NCBI RefSeq assembly: GCF_900091595.1
Contig: NZ_FMCW01000029.1
Coordinates: 1-64,000 of the forward strand
From: Micromonospora haikouensis
GTDB lineage: Bacteria; Actinomycetota; Actinomycetes; Mycobacteriales; Micromonosporaceae
DNA length: 64,000 nucleotides
Direction: 5' to 3'
Shown here: in pieces, positions 28,726-36,245 of the stretch
How the letters are laid out: every line of letters begins with the position of its first letter
How positions within the stretch are numbered: the stretch's first letter is position 1
Notes under the pieces: model-generated
Database searches by the model: none
Seen by the model: only the letters and a program-made list of their open reading frames with translations
Told to the model about the DNA's origin: nothing
Program-made: the position numbers and the translations under genes

Positions 28726-29708
28726 GACCGGTGCCCGGGGGCAGCGACAGGGACCACGTCGGCGTCCTCGGCGTCGACATCGGCGGCACCAAGGTGGCGC
28801 TGCGCGCCGAGGAGTTCGCGGCCGGGCCTGCGGAGGGCGCGCGCGCCGGGGAGGTCCGGGGCGCGACGGGAGCGGGCGTCCGGGCGTACGAGCGGGTGCT
28901 GGCCTGGCCCGGCGGCGGCGTCGAGGCCGACGTGGCGGCGCTGGCCGACGCGGTCGGCGCGCTGCGCGCGGAGTCGGGGCTGCGGTTCGCGGCGGTCGGG
29001 GTGGCGATGCCCGGCACCACCGGCCCGACGGGCCGGGTGGTCGTGTGGCCGGGCCGGCCGAGCTGGGCGGGGTTGCCCTTCGACGAGACGCTGCGCGGGC
29101 TCTTCCCGGGCAGCCGCACCGCCTGGGCCGACGACGGTGACCTGGCGGCGCTGGCCGAGGCCCGGCACGTGGGCGCGCAGGACGTCGTCTACCTCGGGGT
29201 CGGCACCGGCGTGGGCGGTGGCGTGGTGCTCGGCGGCCGGCCGCTGCCGGTGCCGGGCCGGGGCTCCCCCGAGGTCGGCCACCTGGTCGTCGACATCGAC
29301 GGGCCCCGGTGCGACTGCGGCCGGCACGGCTGCCTCCAGGCGATCGCCTCCGGGCCGGCGACGCTGCGCCGGGCCGCAGCAGCCCGGGGCGGCGAGGTGG
29401 GCTTCGCCGAGCTGCGCGACGGGCTGACGCAGGACCGGCCGTGGGCCCACGACGCGGTCCGACCGGCGGGTACGGCCCTCGCGGCGGCCGTGGTCAGCCT
29501 GGGCGAGCTGCTCGACCCGGCGGTGGCGGTGCTGGGCGGCGGCTTCGCCGCCGGGCTGCCCGGCTTCGTCGACCTGGTCGGTCGGGAGGTGATCCGGCTC
29601 GCCCGGCCGGGCCGCCCGGCCCCCGCCGTGCGGGCCGCCGCCCTGGGCGGGCTCTCCTCGCTGCACGGCGCGGTGGCGCTGGCCCGGGACCTGGCCGCGC
29701 CCCGCTGA
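28722..29708 (+). CDS. ROK-family sugar kinase (RifN-like kanosamine kinase)
   Basis: This 328-residue protein has the phosphate-binding GVDIGGTKV near residue 17, GVGTGVGGG, and the ROK zinc motif around CDCGRHGCLQ. RifN phosphorylates kanosamine to kanosamine 6-phosphate, the committed amino-sugar for aminoDAHP formation, and its presence among AHBA genes supports that role. The GTG at 28722 overlaps the previous stop by 4 bp. An alternative GTG at 28731 would shorten it by three residues. An unrelated glucokinase is the main alternative. Confidence 0.88.
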   Translation: MRPVPGGSDRDHVGVLGVDIGGTKVALRAEEFAAGPAEGARAGEVRGATGAGVRAYERVLAWPGGGVEADVAALADAVGALRAESGLRFAAVGVAMPGTTGPTGRVVVWPGRPSWAGLPFDETLRGLFPGSRTAWADDGDLAALAEARHVGAQDVVYLGVGTGVGGGVVLGGRPLPVPGRGSPEVGHLVVDIDGPRCDCGRHGCLQAIASGPATLRRAAAARGGEVGFAELRDGLTQDRPWAHDAVRPAGTALAAAVVSLGELLDPAVAVLGGGFAAGLPGFVDLVGREVIRLARPGRPAPAVRAAALGGLSSLHGAVALARDLAAPR

Positions 29709-29762
29709 AGCCGCACCGGCCCGGGTCGACCCGGGCCGCCCGTTCGACCGAGAGGAACGCAC

Positions 29763-30323
29763 ATGATCAGGATCGGTGTCGTCGTCGGCAGCACCCGGCC
29801 GGGCCGCAAGGCGGAGGCCGTCGCCGCCTGGGTGCGGGACATCGCCGCCCAGCGCGGCGACGCGACCGCCGAGCTGGTGGACCTCGCCGATCACGCCCTG
29901 CCGCACCTGAACACGCCGCTGCCGCCGTCGATGGCCCCGTCGGGTGACCCGGCGGTGCGCCGGTGGGCCGCCCGGATCGCCGCCTTCGACGCGTACGTCT
30001 TCGTCACCCCGGAGTACAACCACTCCGTGCCCGGGGTGCTCAAGGACGCGATCGACTACCTCTACCGGGAGTGGCGGAATAAGGCTGCCGGGCTGGTCAG
30101 CTACGGGGTGCACGGGGGCACCCGGGCGGCCGAGCACCTGCGGCTGGTCCTCTCCCAGGTGGAGGTCGCCGACGTCCGGTCGCAGGTGTCGCTCTCCCTG
30201 GTGACGGACTTCGTCGACTTCACCGAGTTCCGGCCGGCCCCGGCGCAGGCGAAGGCGGTGGGCGAGATGCTCGACCAGGTGGTCGCCTGGGCCGGCGCGC
30301 TGCGCGTGCTGCGGGGGCGCTGA
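29763..30323 (+). CDS. NADPH-dependent FMN reductase / quinone reductase
   Basis: This 186-residue flavodoxin-like protein has GSTRPGRKA near residues 10-18 (phosphate loop) and PEYNHSVPGVLKDAIDYL, the signature of the NADPH-dependent FMN reductase family (ArsH/ChrR/SsuE-like). GAGAGGAA lies before the ATG. It is the last gene of the plus-strand AHBA group, 54 nt after the kinase. It could supply reduced flavin or keep a quinone product in the hydroquinone state. Both are inferences from position. I take its stop as the approximate right border of the cluster. Confidence 0.86.
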   Translation: MIRIGVVVGSTRPGRKAEAVAAWVRDIAAQRGDATAELVDLADHALPHLNTPLPPSMAPSGDPAVRRWAARIAAFDAYVFVTPEYNHSVPGVLKDAIDYLYREWRNKAAGLVSYGVHGGTRAAEHLRLVLSQVEVADVRSQVSLSLVTDFVDFTEFRPAPAQAKAVGEMLDQVVAWAGALRVLRGR

Positions 30324-30417
30324 ACCGGCCGCCGCAGAACCGCCCCCACCAGCGCGGACGGCCGGGACGGCCGGCCGCGGCGGGGTGGGCATAGACTGCG
30401 GGCATGGGGCAGCATCG

Positions 30418-31248
30418 GTGAGCGGCGACGGGTGCCCCGCGCTGCCCACCGACCACGTCTGCTGGCGCCACGACGACCCGGCCGCCTTCGAGGCCGCCGC
30501 CCGCGCGTTCCTCACCGTCGGCCTCGCCGCGGGCGAGGAGCTGTGGTTCGTGACGGAGCGGGATCCGGCCGGGGCCCGCGAGTGGCTGGCCGCCGTCCCC
30601 GGGCTGGCCGACGCCCTGCGCGACGGCAGCGCCCGGGTCGTCCCGCTCGACGGCACCTACGTCGACGGCCGGGTCGCCGACCCGGCCGCCCAGGTGCGGG
30701 CCTACGCGGAGGCGACCGAGGCGGCCCTGGCCGCCGGCCACGCCGGGCTGCGGGTGGTCGCGGAGGCCACCGGGCTGGTCCGCACCCCACGGCAGCGGGT
30801 GGCCTTCACCCGCTACGAACACCTGATCGACGGCTACATGCGGGCCCACCCGTTCTCCGCCATGTGCGTCTACGACCCCCGTGAGCTGGGTGCGGCGGCG
30901 GTCGCCGAGCTGGCCTGCCTGCACCCGGCGGGCAACGTCGACGACGTGCTGTTCCGGCTCTACGCGGCGGGCCGGGGCCGCACGGGGCTGGCCGGCGAGC
31001 TGGACCGGTCGGCCCGCGACCTGCTCGCCACGGCGCTGGAGCGGGCCGCGCCCCGGCCGGTCGACGGGCGGGTGGTGTTCGAGGCGGGCCGGCTGCGCTT
31101 CGCCGACCACCGCTGCCTGCAGCTCCTTGGCGAGTACGCCCGCGGTCTGGGTGCCGTGGCGGTGCTGCGCGTCCTGCCCGGCGTCGGCGTGGCCCGCCTC
31201 GTCGACCTGCTGGGCCTGCCCGGGATACGCGTGGAGGCCGCGCGGTGA
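30418..31248 (+). CDS. MEDS-domain sensor with C-terminal STAS domain
   Basis: This protein has about 276 residues. The first ~165 form a MEDS (DcmR-type sensory) domain: HVCWRHDDPAAFEAAARAFL, VARVVPLDGTY-like core, RYEHLIDGYM and FSAMCVYD. The last ~85 residues resemble a STAS anti-sigma antagonist domain, with DGRVVFEAGRLRFADHRCL lacking a clear DSSG phosphosite. It probably partners with the next gene in sigma-factor control. The GTG at 30418 has GGGG upstream; an in-frame GTG at 30385 is possible. The stop overlaps the next start by 4 bp. Confidence 0.8.
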   Translation: MSGDGCPALPTDHVCWRHDDPAAFEAAARAFLTVGLAAGEELWFVTERDPAGAREWLAAVPGLADALRDGSARVVPLDGTYVDGRVADPAAQVRAYAEATEAALAAGHAGLRVVAEATGLVRTPRQRVAFTRYEHLIDGYMRAHPFSAMCVYDPRELGAAAVAELACLHPAGNVDDVLFRLYAAGRGRTGLAGELDRSARDLLATALERAAPRPVDGRVVFEAGRLRFADHRCLQLLGEYARGLGAVAVLRVLPGVGVARLVDLLGLPGIRVEAAR

Positions 31249-32207
31249 GGACGGGTGCGGCGGCGGGTCACCGGGGCTACTTCCACGAGGCGGTCTGTTA
31301 TGCCTCCGAGGAGGAGCTGCTGGCGGTCGTGGTGCCGTTCCTGCTCGGCGGGGTCGCGGCCGGGGAGCCGACGGTGGTGTCGCTGGGCGCGCGCAACGCC
31401 GCCCTGGTGCGGGGCGCCCTGCCCGCCGGCTGCGGGGTCACCTTCCTGCCCGGCGGCGACGTCTACGCCCGGCCGACCGCCGCCATCCGCTCCTACCGCG
31501 AGATGCTCGCCGGGCACGTGGCCGACGGGGCGCGGCAGATCCGGATCGTCGGGGAGCTGCCGCCGGTCGCCCTGGGGGTGACCTGGGACTGGTGGGCCCG
31601 CTACGAGTCGGCGATCAACCACGCGTACGACGAGTTCCCGCTGTGGAGCATGTGCGCGTACGACACGCGCAGCACGCCCGCGTCGGTGCTGCGGGACGTG
31701 GCGCGCACCCATCCCCGGCACGCCACCCCGGACGGGCGGCACGTGCCGAGTCCCGGCTACACGGAACCGACCACCTACCTGCGGGAGAACCGGCCTGCGC
31801 CGCCGGACCCGCTCCAGTCGACGCCGCCGGTGGTCGAGCTGGCCGAGCCCACGGCGGCGCAGGCCCGGGCCGCCGTGCACGCCGCCGGCGGGGGCCGGCT
31901 GCCCGTCGACGACGCCGAGGACCTGGTGGTGGCGGTCAGCGAGACGGTGACCAACGCGCTGCGCCACGGCCAGCCGCCGGTCTGCCTGCGGCTGTGGGTG
32001 GGGCCCGACCGGCTGGTGGCGACGGTCTCCGACGGCGGCGACGGGCCGAAGGACCCGTTCGCGGGGCTGCTCCCGGCCGGCGACGGCGCCGAAGGCGGCC
32101 TCGGCCTGTGGATCGCCCACCAGTCCTGCAACCACGTGTCGGCGCACCGGGGGCCGGGCGGCTACACGCTGCGGCTGACGGCGGGCAACCCGCACTTCGT
32201 CGCCTGA
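31245..32207 (+). CDS. MEDS-domain protein with RsbW-like anti-sigma ATPase domain
   Basis: This 320-residue protein has an N-terminal MEDS domain (residues about 10-150: YFHEAVCYASEEELLAVVVP, FPLWSMCAYDT). The C-terminal HATPase domain has the N-box VVAVSETVTNALRHG, the G1 box VSDGGDGP and a GLGLWIAHQ G2 box, as in RsbW/SpoIIAB serine kinases. With the coupled STAS protein it forms a possible switch module that senses a small molecule through the MEDS domains and releases a sigma factor. No sigma-factor gene is adjacent. Confidence 0.85.
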   Translation: MRTGAAAGHRGYFHEAVCYASEEELLAVVVPFLLGGVAAGEPTVVSLGARNAALVRGALPAGCGVTFLPGGDVYARPTAAIRSYREMLAGHVADGARQIRIVGELPPVALGVTWDWWARYESAINHAYDEFPLWSMCAYDTRSTPASVLRDVARTHPRHATPDGRHVPSPGYTEPTTYLRENRPAPPDPLQSTPPVVELAEPTAAQARAAVHAAGGGRLPVDDAEDLVVAVSETVTNALRHGQPPVCLRLWVGPDRLVATVSDGGDGPKDPFAGLLPAGDGAEGGLGLWIAHQSCNHVSAHRGPGGYTLRLTAGNPHFVA

Positions 32208-32226
32208 GGCCGCCCGGCCCGCCCGC

Positions 32227-33081
32227 TCAGGGGATCGTCACCCCGTACGCGGCGAGGATCTCGTTGATCGGCTGGTAGTAGGTGGTGCCGCCGGTGGTGC
32301 AGTTGCCGCTGCCGCCGGAGAGGATGCCGACGATCCTGCCGGTGGCGGCGACGTAGAGCGGGCCGCCGCTGTCGCCGGGTTCGGCGCAGATGTTGGTGCG
32401 GATCAGGCCGGTGACCGAGCCCTGGGCGTAGTTGACGGTGGCGTTGAGCCCGGTGATCGAGCCGCACCGCACGCCGGTGGTGGCCCCGCTGCGGCAGACG
32501 GCCATGCCGACGACGGGCGCGGCGGTGCCGGTGACGGTCAGCGTGCCGGGGTAGGTGTGGACGGCGCTGGGGTGGGCGACGGTGGTGGAGGTGTAGCGGA
32601 CGATGCCGTAGTCGTTGCCGGGGAAGCTGCTGCCGGCGCGGGAGCCGAGGACGCTGGTGCCGGCGCTGTCGGCGTACCAGGTGGTGGCGGTCGTCGTGCA
32701 GTGGCCGGCGGTGACGAAATAGTAGGTGCTGCCGCTGCGGACGTTCGCGCCGAGCGAGCAGCGCCCGCCGCCGGCGGCGTAGACGGCCTGCCCGCCGGCG
32801 ATGAGGGTGCTCAGCCGGCCCGGTTCGCGGCGGACCACGGCGTCGGTGCCGGCGAGCCGGACGCGCAGGGCGGCCAGTTGGCCCTCGCCGACCGTGTCGT
32901 CGGCGGCGACGGTGGTCCGGCCGGTGGCCGGGTCCACGGTCCACGCGGTGCCGGCCGGCGCGTCGGCGACGACGACCGGGGCGGGCACGCCGGTCGGGGC
33001 GGTGGGGGCGGCGTGGGCAGCCACCGGCGGCGCGAGCAGGGGTACGGCGAGCAGGAGGGCGAGCAGGGGGAAGCGGCGCAT
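32227..33081 (-). CDS. Secreted streptogrisin / alpha-lytic-type serine protease
   Basis: This 284-residue S1 protease has a signal peptide ending near AAHA, a short propeptide-like stretch and the triad motifs TAGHC, GNDYGIVR and GDSGGPL. Cysteines in GRCSLG, AGHC, AVCRSG, VRCGS, NICAE and GNCTTG are placed for the usual disulfides. The pro-region is only ~70 residues, much shorter than in streptogrisins with large foldases. GGAGG before the ATG at 33081 supports that start over the ATG four codons upstream. Confidence 0.9.
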   Translation of the reverse strand: MRRFPLLALLLAVPLLAPPVAAHAAPTAPTGVPAPVVVADAPAGTAWTVDPATGRTTVAADDTVGEGQLAALRVRLAGTDAVVRREPGRLSTLIAGGQAVYAAGGGRCSLGANVRSGSTYYFVTAGHCTTTATTWYADSAGTSVLGSRAGSSFPGNDYGIVRYTSTTVAHPSAVHTYPGTLTVTGTAAPVVGMAVCRSGATTGVRCGSITGLNATVNYAQGSVTGLIRTNICAEPGDSGGPLYVAATGRIVGILSGGSGNCTTGGTTYYQPINEILAAYGVTIP

Positions 33082-33143
33082 CCGAACCTCCATGTATCGG
33101 CGTGCGTGGATGCGTACAGCTTCCCCGTCCGGGCCCGCCCGGA

Positions 33144-33911
33144 TCAAGTGCCCTGACGGTCGGCGACCACCACGGCGATGCCGTCGAGCACCCGTTGCAG
33201 GCCGAACTCGAACGCGTGCTCCGGCCCGTACGCCGCGCCGTGCGCCTCGCCGGCCGCGGTGCCGACCCGGGCGGCCGTCGGGTAGCTGCCCGACTTCATG
33301 AACCGCTCCAGCCAGGGCGCGTGCGACTGCCACCACTGGCCGTCGGTCATGCCGGTCTCGCGCTCCAGGTTCACCACGTCCAGCTCGGCCCGCGCCGCGC
33401 TCCGCACGTGGCCGAGGACCAGGGTGAGCACGGCGTCCATCTCGACGTCGTCGAGCCCGATGTCGGCCACCGCGCCCAGCTCGTAGTCGTACTTGGCGAG
33501 CAGGTTCGGGCCGAGCACCGGCCGGCTCGTCTCGGCGCGCAGCAGCCACGGGTGGGCGCGGTAGAGCCGCAGGTTCTCCCGGGCGATCTGCTCCAGCCGG
33601 GCCCGCCAGCCGCCGGGCACGTCGACCGGGCGGCTCATCTCGCCGTAGAGCGTGTCGACCATGACGTCGAGCAGCTCGGCCTTGCCGGGCACGTACGTGT
33701 AGACGGACATGGTGCCGGCGCCCAGCGCCTCGCTGACCCGGCGCATGGTGAGCGCGTCGATCCCCTCGGCGTCGGCGATCTCGATCGCCGCCCGGACGAT
33801 CCGGTCGACGCTGAGGCCGGGCCCGGCGCTGCGGCTGGCCGGCTCGCGGGTGCGCCAGAGGATGGCCAGGCTGCGGGCGGGGTCGACCTTGCCCTTGCGC
33901 GCGTTCGACAT
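33144..33911 (-). CDS. TetR-family repressor with TetR_C-type ligand domain
   Basis: This 255-residue protein has an HTH at about residues 34-80 (DRIVRAAIEIADAEG, MRRVSEALGAGTMSVYTYV) and a long ligand domain of the kind seen in regulators of drug exporters. A perfect palindrome CCGTAC-CTC-GTACGG lies 27-41 bp upstream of the start, indicating autoregulation. Related sites lie in front of the ABC exporter and the SNF2 helicase genes, so these may be its targets. Confidence 0.9.
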   Translation of the reverse strand: MSNARKGKVDPARSLAILWRTREPASRSAGPGLSVDRIVRAAIEIADAEGIDALTMRRVSEALGAGTMSVYTYVPGKAELLDVMVDTLYGEMSRPVDVPGGWRARLEQIARENLRLYRAHPWLLRAETSRPVLGPNLLAKYDYELGAVADIGLDDVEMDAVLTLVLGHVRSAARAELDVVNLERETGMTDGQWWQSHAPWLERFMKSGSYPTAARVGTAAGEAHGAAYGPEHAFEFGLQRVLDGIAVVVADRQGT

Positions 33912-33935
33912 AGTGCCGCCATCCTAACGGCGGGA

Positions 33936-33952
33936 TACCGTACCTCGTACGG
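33936..33952. promoter_or_regulatory. Palindromic TetR operator
   Basis: TACCGTACCTCGTACGG contains the perfect inverted repeat CCGTAC/GTACGG at 33938-33952. It sits directly upstream of the TetR gene. A near copy (15 of 18 positions, read on the minus strand) lies before the ABC transporter genes at 42293-42309. Confidence 0.7.
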
Positions 33953-34050
33953 GGCGAGCGGCGGGCCGGTCGCCGACCGGCCCGGAGATGCGGCTCAGAC
34001 GGCGTTGCCGAACAGATCCCGCCCACACCAGGCGCACCGGCACCGCACCG

Positions 34051-34278
34051 TCACCTCTGCGGCTCGTCCGCGACGTACACCCCACTGCCGGCGCGGCCCA
34101 CCGTCAGACCCCGATCACGGGTCAACTCCAGGGCACGCTGGATGGTCGACACGCTGACCGAGTAGAGGTCGGACAGCTCGCGCAACGACGGCAGCTTGGT
34201 GCCGGGCTGGTACTCCCGAGCGTTGATCCGGGCAGTCAGGTCGTCTGCGATCTGCCGCGACGACATCGGTATGGGCAT
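34051..34278 (-). CDS. Short GntR-family transcriptional regulator
   Basis: This 75-residue protein consists almost only of the GntR winged helix: QIADDLTARINAREYQPG, LPSLRELSDLYSVSVSTIQRAL and GLTVGRAGSGVYV. It has no effector domain, as in small YtrA-like regulators. GGGAG precedes the ATG at 34278. It is divergent from the 34469-36225 operon, and two near-identical palindromes lie between them. Confidence 0.9.
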   Translation of the reverse strand: MPIPMSSRQIADDLTARINAREYQPGTKLPSLRELSDLYSVSVSTIQRALELTRDRGLTVGRAGSGVYVADEPQR

Positions 34279-34342
34279 GTGGTCACTCCCTGGCTGGCCC
34301 GGCGATTAGATCACGACTCGCCGACGGGGTCCGCGCAGTGAT

Positions 34343-34371
34343 TGACCTAGGTCATACAGTGACCTAGATCT
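34343..34371. promoter_or_regulatory. Tandem operator for the GntR regulator
   Basis: The perfect palindrome TGACCTAGGTCA (34343-34354) and the near copy TGACCTAGATCT (34360-34371) are spaced 17 bp apart, between the GntR gene and the divergent operon. The AT-rich stretch around them probably holds the promoters. Confidence 0.6.
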
Positions 34372-34468
34372 GCAGTCCCCCGCCCTGGCTGGCGTCTGAC
34401 GCGGGGATCGGCACCACACGCGCACCACTCGCGATGAGCACCATGACGTCGACAGCAGAAGGACCCAG

Positions 34469-34576
34469 ATGGAGCCCAGCACAGACAAGCCCGCCGACCC
34501 GCCCATGTGGCCGCCCGACTCCCAGCGCCGCCCCGGCAGCCACCGGCAGGCGGACGACGGGTGCGGCGATGGCTGA
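34469..34576 (+). CDS. Small proline-rich ORF (35 aa)
   Basis: The ATG at 34469 follows AGAAGGACC and opens a 35-codon frame rich in Pro, Asp and Arg (MEPSTDKPADPPMWPPDS...), ending at 34576. It overlaps the next start by 8 bp (ATGGCTGA). It may be a leader whose translation couples to the next gene rather than a functional protein. Confidence 0.45.
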   Translation: MEPSTDKPADPPMWPPDSQRRPGSHRQADDGCGDG

Positions 34577-35051
34577 CTGTCCGGCGCCGCACAGCCCGTC
34601 GCGGCCGGACTGGAACTGTCGCGCCTGCGGTGAGCCGTGGCCCTGCCTGACCCGCAAACGCCAGCTCAAGGAGCTGTGCCACTGCAACATTCGGACGCTC
34701 ACCCGGTACATGAGCGACTACCTGCGCGACGCCCGCGAGGAGATCGTCGGCGTCAGCACCGCCGAGATCACCGAGCGCTTCGTCGGGTGGTGCGCCAGAC
34801 CGCTCGGGTCGTGGGCGGCACCAGAGCGCCCGATTCGACAGGTCGAGGCCACCGGCGGTGGTATGCGCACCAGCCAGAAGGCGGGAGACATGCTGGGCAG
34901 TGACCAGGAGCAGAGTCGGGGCGAGCAGATACAGGAAGCCGAACGGCAGGCGGCCCGGCAACGCCTGCTGGAGCTGGCCGAGGCGGAGCGGATACCCGCC
35001 GAGGAGACCACCCGGGCAATACCCGACCGGCGGTGGCGTCGTGACCAATGA
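34569..35051 (+). CDS. Actinobacterial Cys-rich hypothetical protein
   Basis: This 160-residue protein has a conserved-looking core RPDWNCRACGEPWPC (two CxxC-like pairs, possibly metal-binding), RTLTRYMSDYL and ITERFVGWCARP, then a charged helical tail rich in Gln, Glu and Arg. Similar short proteins next to GntR/XRE pairs are common in Micromonosporaceae, from memory; their role is not known to me. It overlaps the XRE gene by 11 bp, so it is likely co-translated with it. Confidence 0.65.
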   Translation: MADCPAPHSPSRPDWNCRACGEPWPCLTRKRQLKELCHCNIRTLTRYMSDYLRDAREEIVGVSTAEITERFVGWCARPLGSWAAPERPIRQVEATGGGMRTSQKAGDMLGSDQEQSRGEQIQEAERQAARQRLLELAEAERIPAEETTRAIPDRRWRRDQ

Positions 35052-36225
35052 TGAGCTGCCGATAGGCCGCCGCGTGGCCCGCCTGCGAAGCCGGCGGCAC
35101 ATGACCCAGCAGATGCTCGCCGACCGGCTGGGCAGATCCAAGAGCTGGGTCGACAAGGTCGAACGCGGCGTACGCACCTTGGACAGGTTCTCCGTCATCG
35201 CCGAGGTCGCCACCGTGCTGTGCGTCGACCCGACACTCCTGCTCGGACGGGACACCCCGCCACCGACCGGCGGCGCATCGGTCGCGGCCGGAATCGACGC
35301 GGTACGCGCTGCTCTCGCCCGCTACGACACCGACCCGGACCGCCCCGCGGCCACCCCGGCCGGCGACCTGGCCGCACGGGTGGGGCATGCCTGGCTGGCG
35401 TACGAGCACGCCGACTACCCGGGCCTGCTGCGCGCGCTGCCCGGCCTACTCGGCGACGCCCAACTCGCCCACGCCGCCAGCGGCAGCGGCAAGACGGCCA
35501 GCCTGCTGGTGCAGGCGTACCGGATCACCGCGTCGGTGCTGGTCAAGCTCGGTCAGGCCGACCTCAGCTGGTTCGCCGCAGACCGGGCGATGGCCGTGGC
35601 CAGCAGCGACCCGTCGCTGTCAGCGTCGGCCGTCGTGCCGCTCGGGCAGGCGTTACGCGCCCTCGGCTGCGCCCGGCTGGCGCTGGCCGCCACCGTCCCC
35701 GCCACACACCGGATCACCACCCCTCGACCGCCCGGCACCATGCTGCTGCGCGGGGCCCTGCTGGTCGAGGCCGCCCGCGCCGCCGCAGCGTGCAAAGACG
35801 CGAACGGCGTACGGGAGCTGCTCGACCAGGCGGCCAGCATCGCCGCGCAGGTCAACCACGGTGACGACCCGTGCCGCGTCGGTTTCTGCCCCGCCACCGT
35901 GACACTGGCCCGGGTCACCACCGCCGCCGACCTCGGCGACGCCCACGAGGCCGTCACCCTGCACGCCGAGGTCGTCGCCCTCGGCCAGTGGCTACGGCTG
36001 CCGGTCGAGCACCGGGCGGCCTACCTGCTGGACGTCGCACAGGCGCACCTGCTCGTGGGCGACCTGCTCGCGGCGGGGCGGACCCTGATCCAGGCGGATC
36101 GGACCGCGCCCAGCGAGGTTCGGTTGCGGCCTGCGGCGCGTACGGTGATCGCCGAGCTGACGCGCGGCGGGCCGCTGCCGGCCGACGTGGCCAGCCTGGC
36201 CACGGCCATCGGCCTCCCGACATGA
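35041..36225 (+). CDS. XRE-family regulator with C-terminal TPR-like helical domain
   Basis: This protein has about 394 residues. The N-terminal XRE HTH (residues 8-65) includes IGRRVARLRSRRHMTQQMLADRLGRSKSWVDKVERG (shown as its two helices). The remaining ~300 residues are alanine-rich helical repeats resembling TPR domains. The GTG at 35041 overlaps the preceding gene. It is the terminal gene of the operon divergent from gntR and converges on the SWIM gene with only 20 nt between stops. Confidence 0.82.
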   Translation: MTNDELPIGRRVARLRSRRHMTQQMLADRLGRSKSWVDKVERGVRTLDRFSVIAEVATVLCVDPTLLLGRDTPPPTGGASVAAGIDAVRAALARYDTDPDRPAATPAGDLAARVGHAWLAYEHADYPGLLRALPGLLGDAQLAHAASGSGKTASLLVQAYRITASVLVKLGQADLSWFAADRAMAVASSDPSLSASAVVPLGQALRALGCARLALAATVPATHRITTPRPPGTMLLRGALLVEAARAAAACKDANGVRELLDQAASIAAQVNHGDDPCRVGFCPATVTLARVTTAADLGDAHEAVTLHAEVVALGQWLRLPVEHRAAYLLDVAQAHLLVGDLLAAGRTLIQADRTAPSEVRLRPAARTVIAELTRGGPLPADVASLATAIGLPT

Positions 36226-36245
36226 CCGGCCACCGCGGTTGGTGG

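Noticed and set aside
30881..32278. Alternative plus-strand frame spanning the two MEDS genes
   Set aside because: It shows Arg/Ala/Gly shadow composition without motifs, while the other frames carry intact MEDS, STAS and HATPase signatures.
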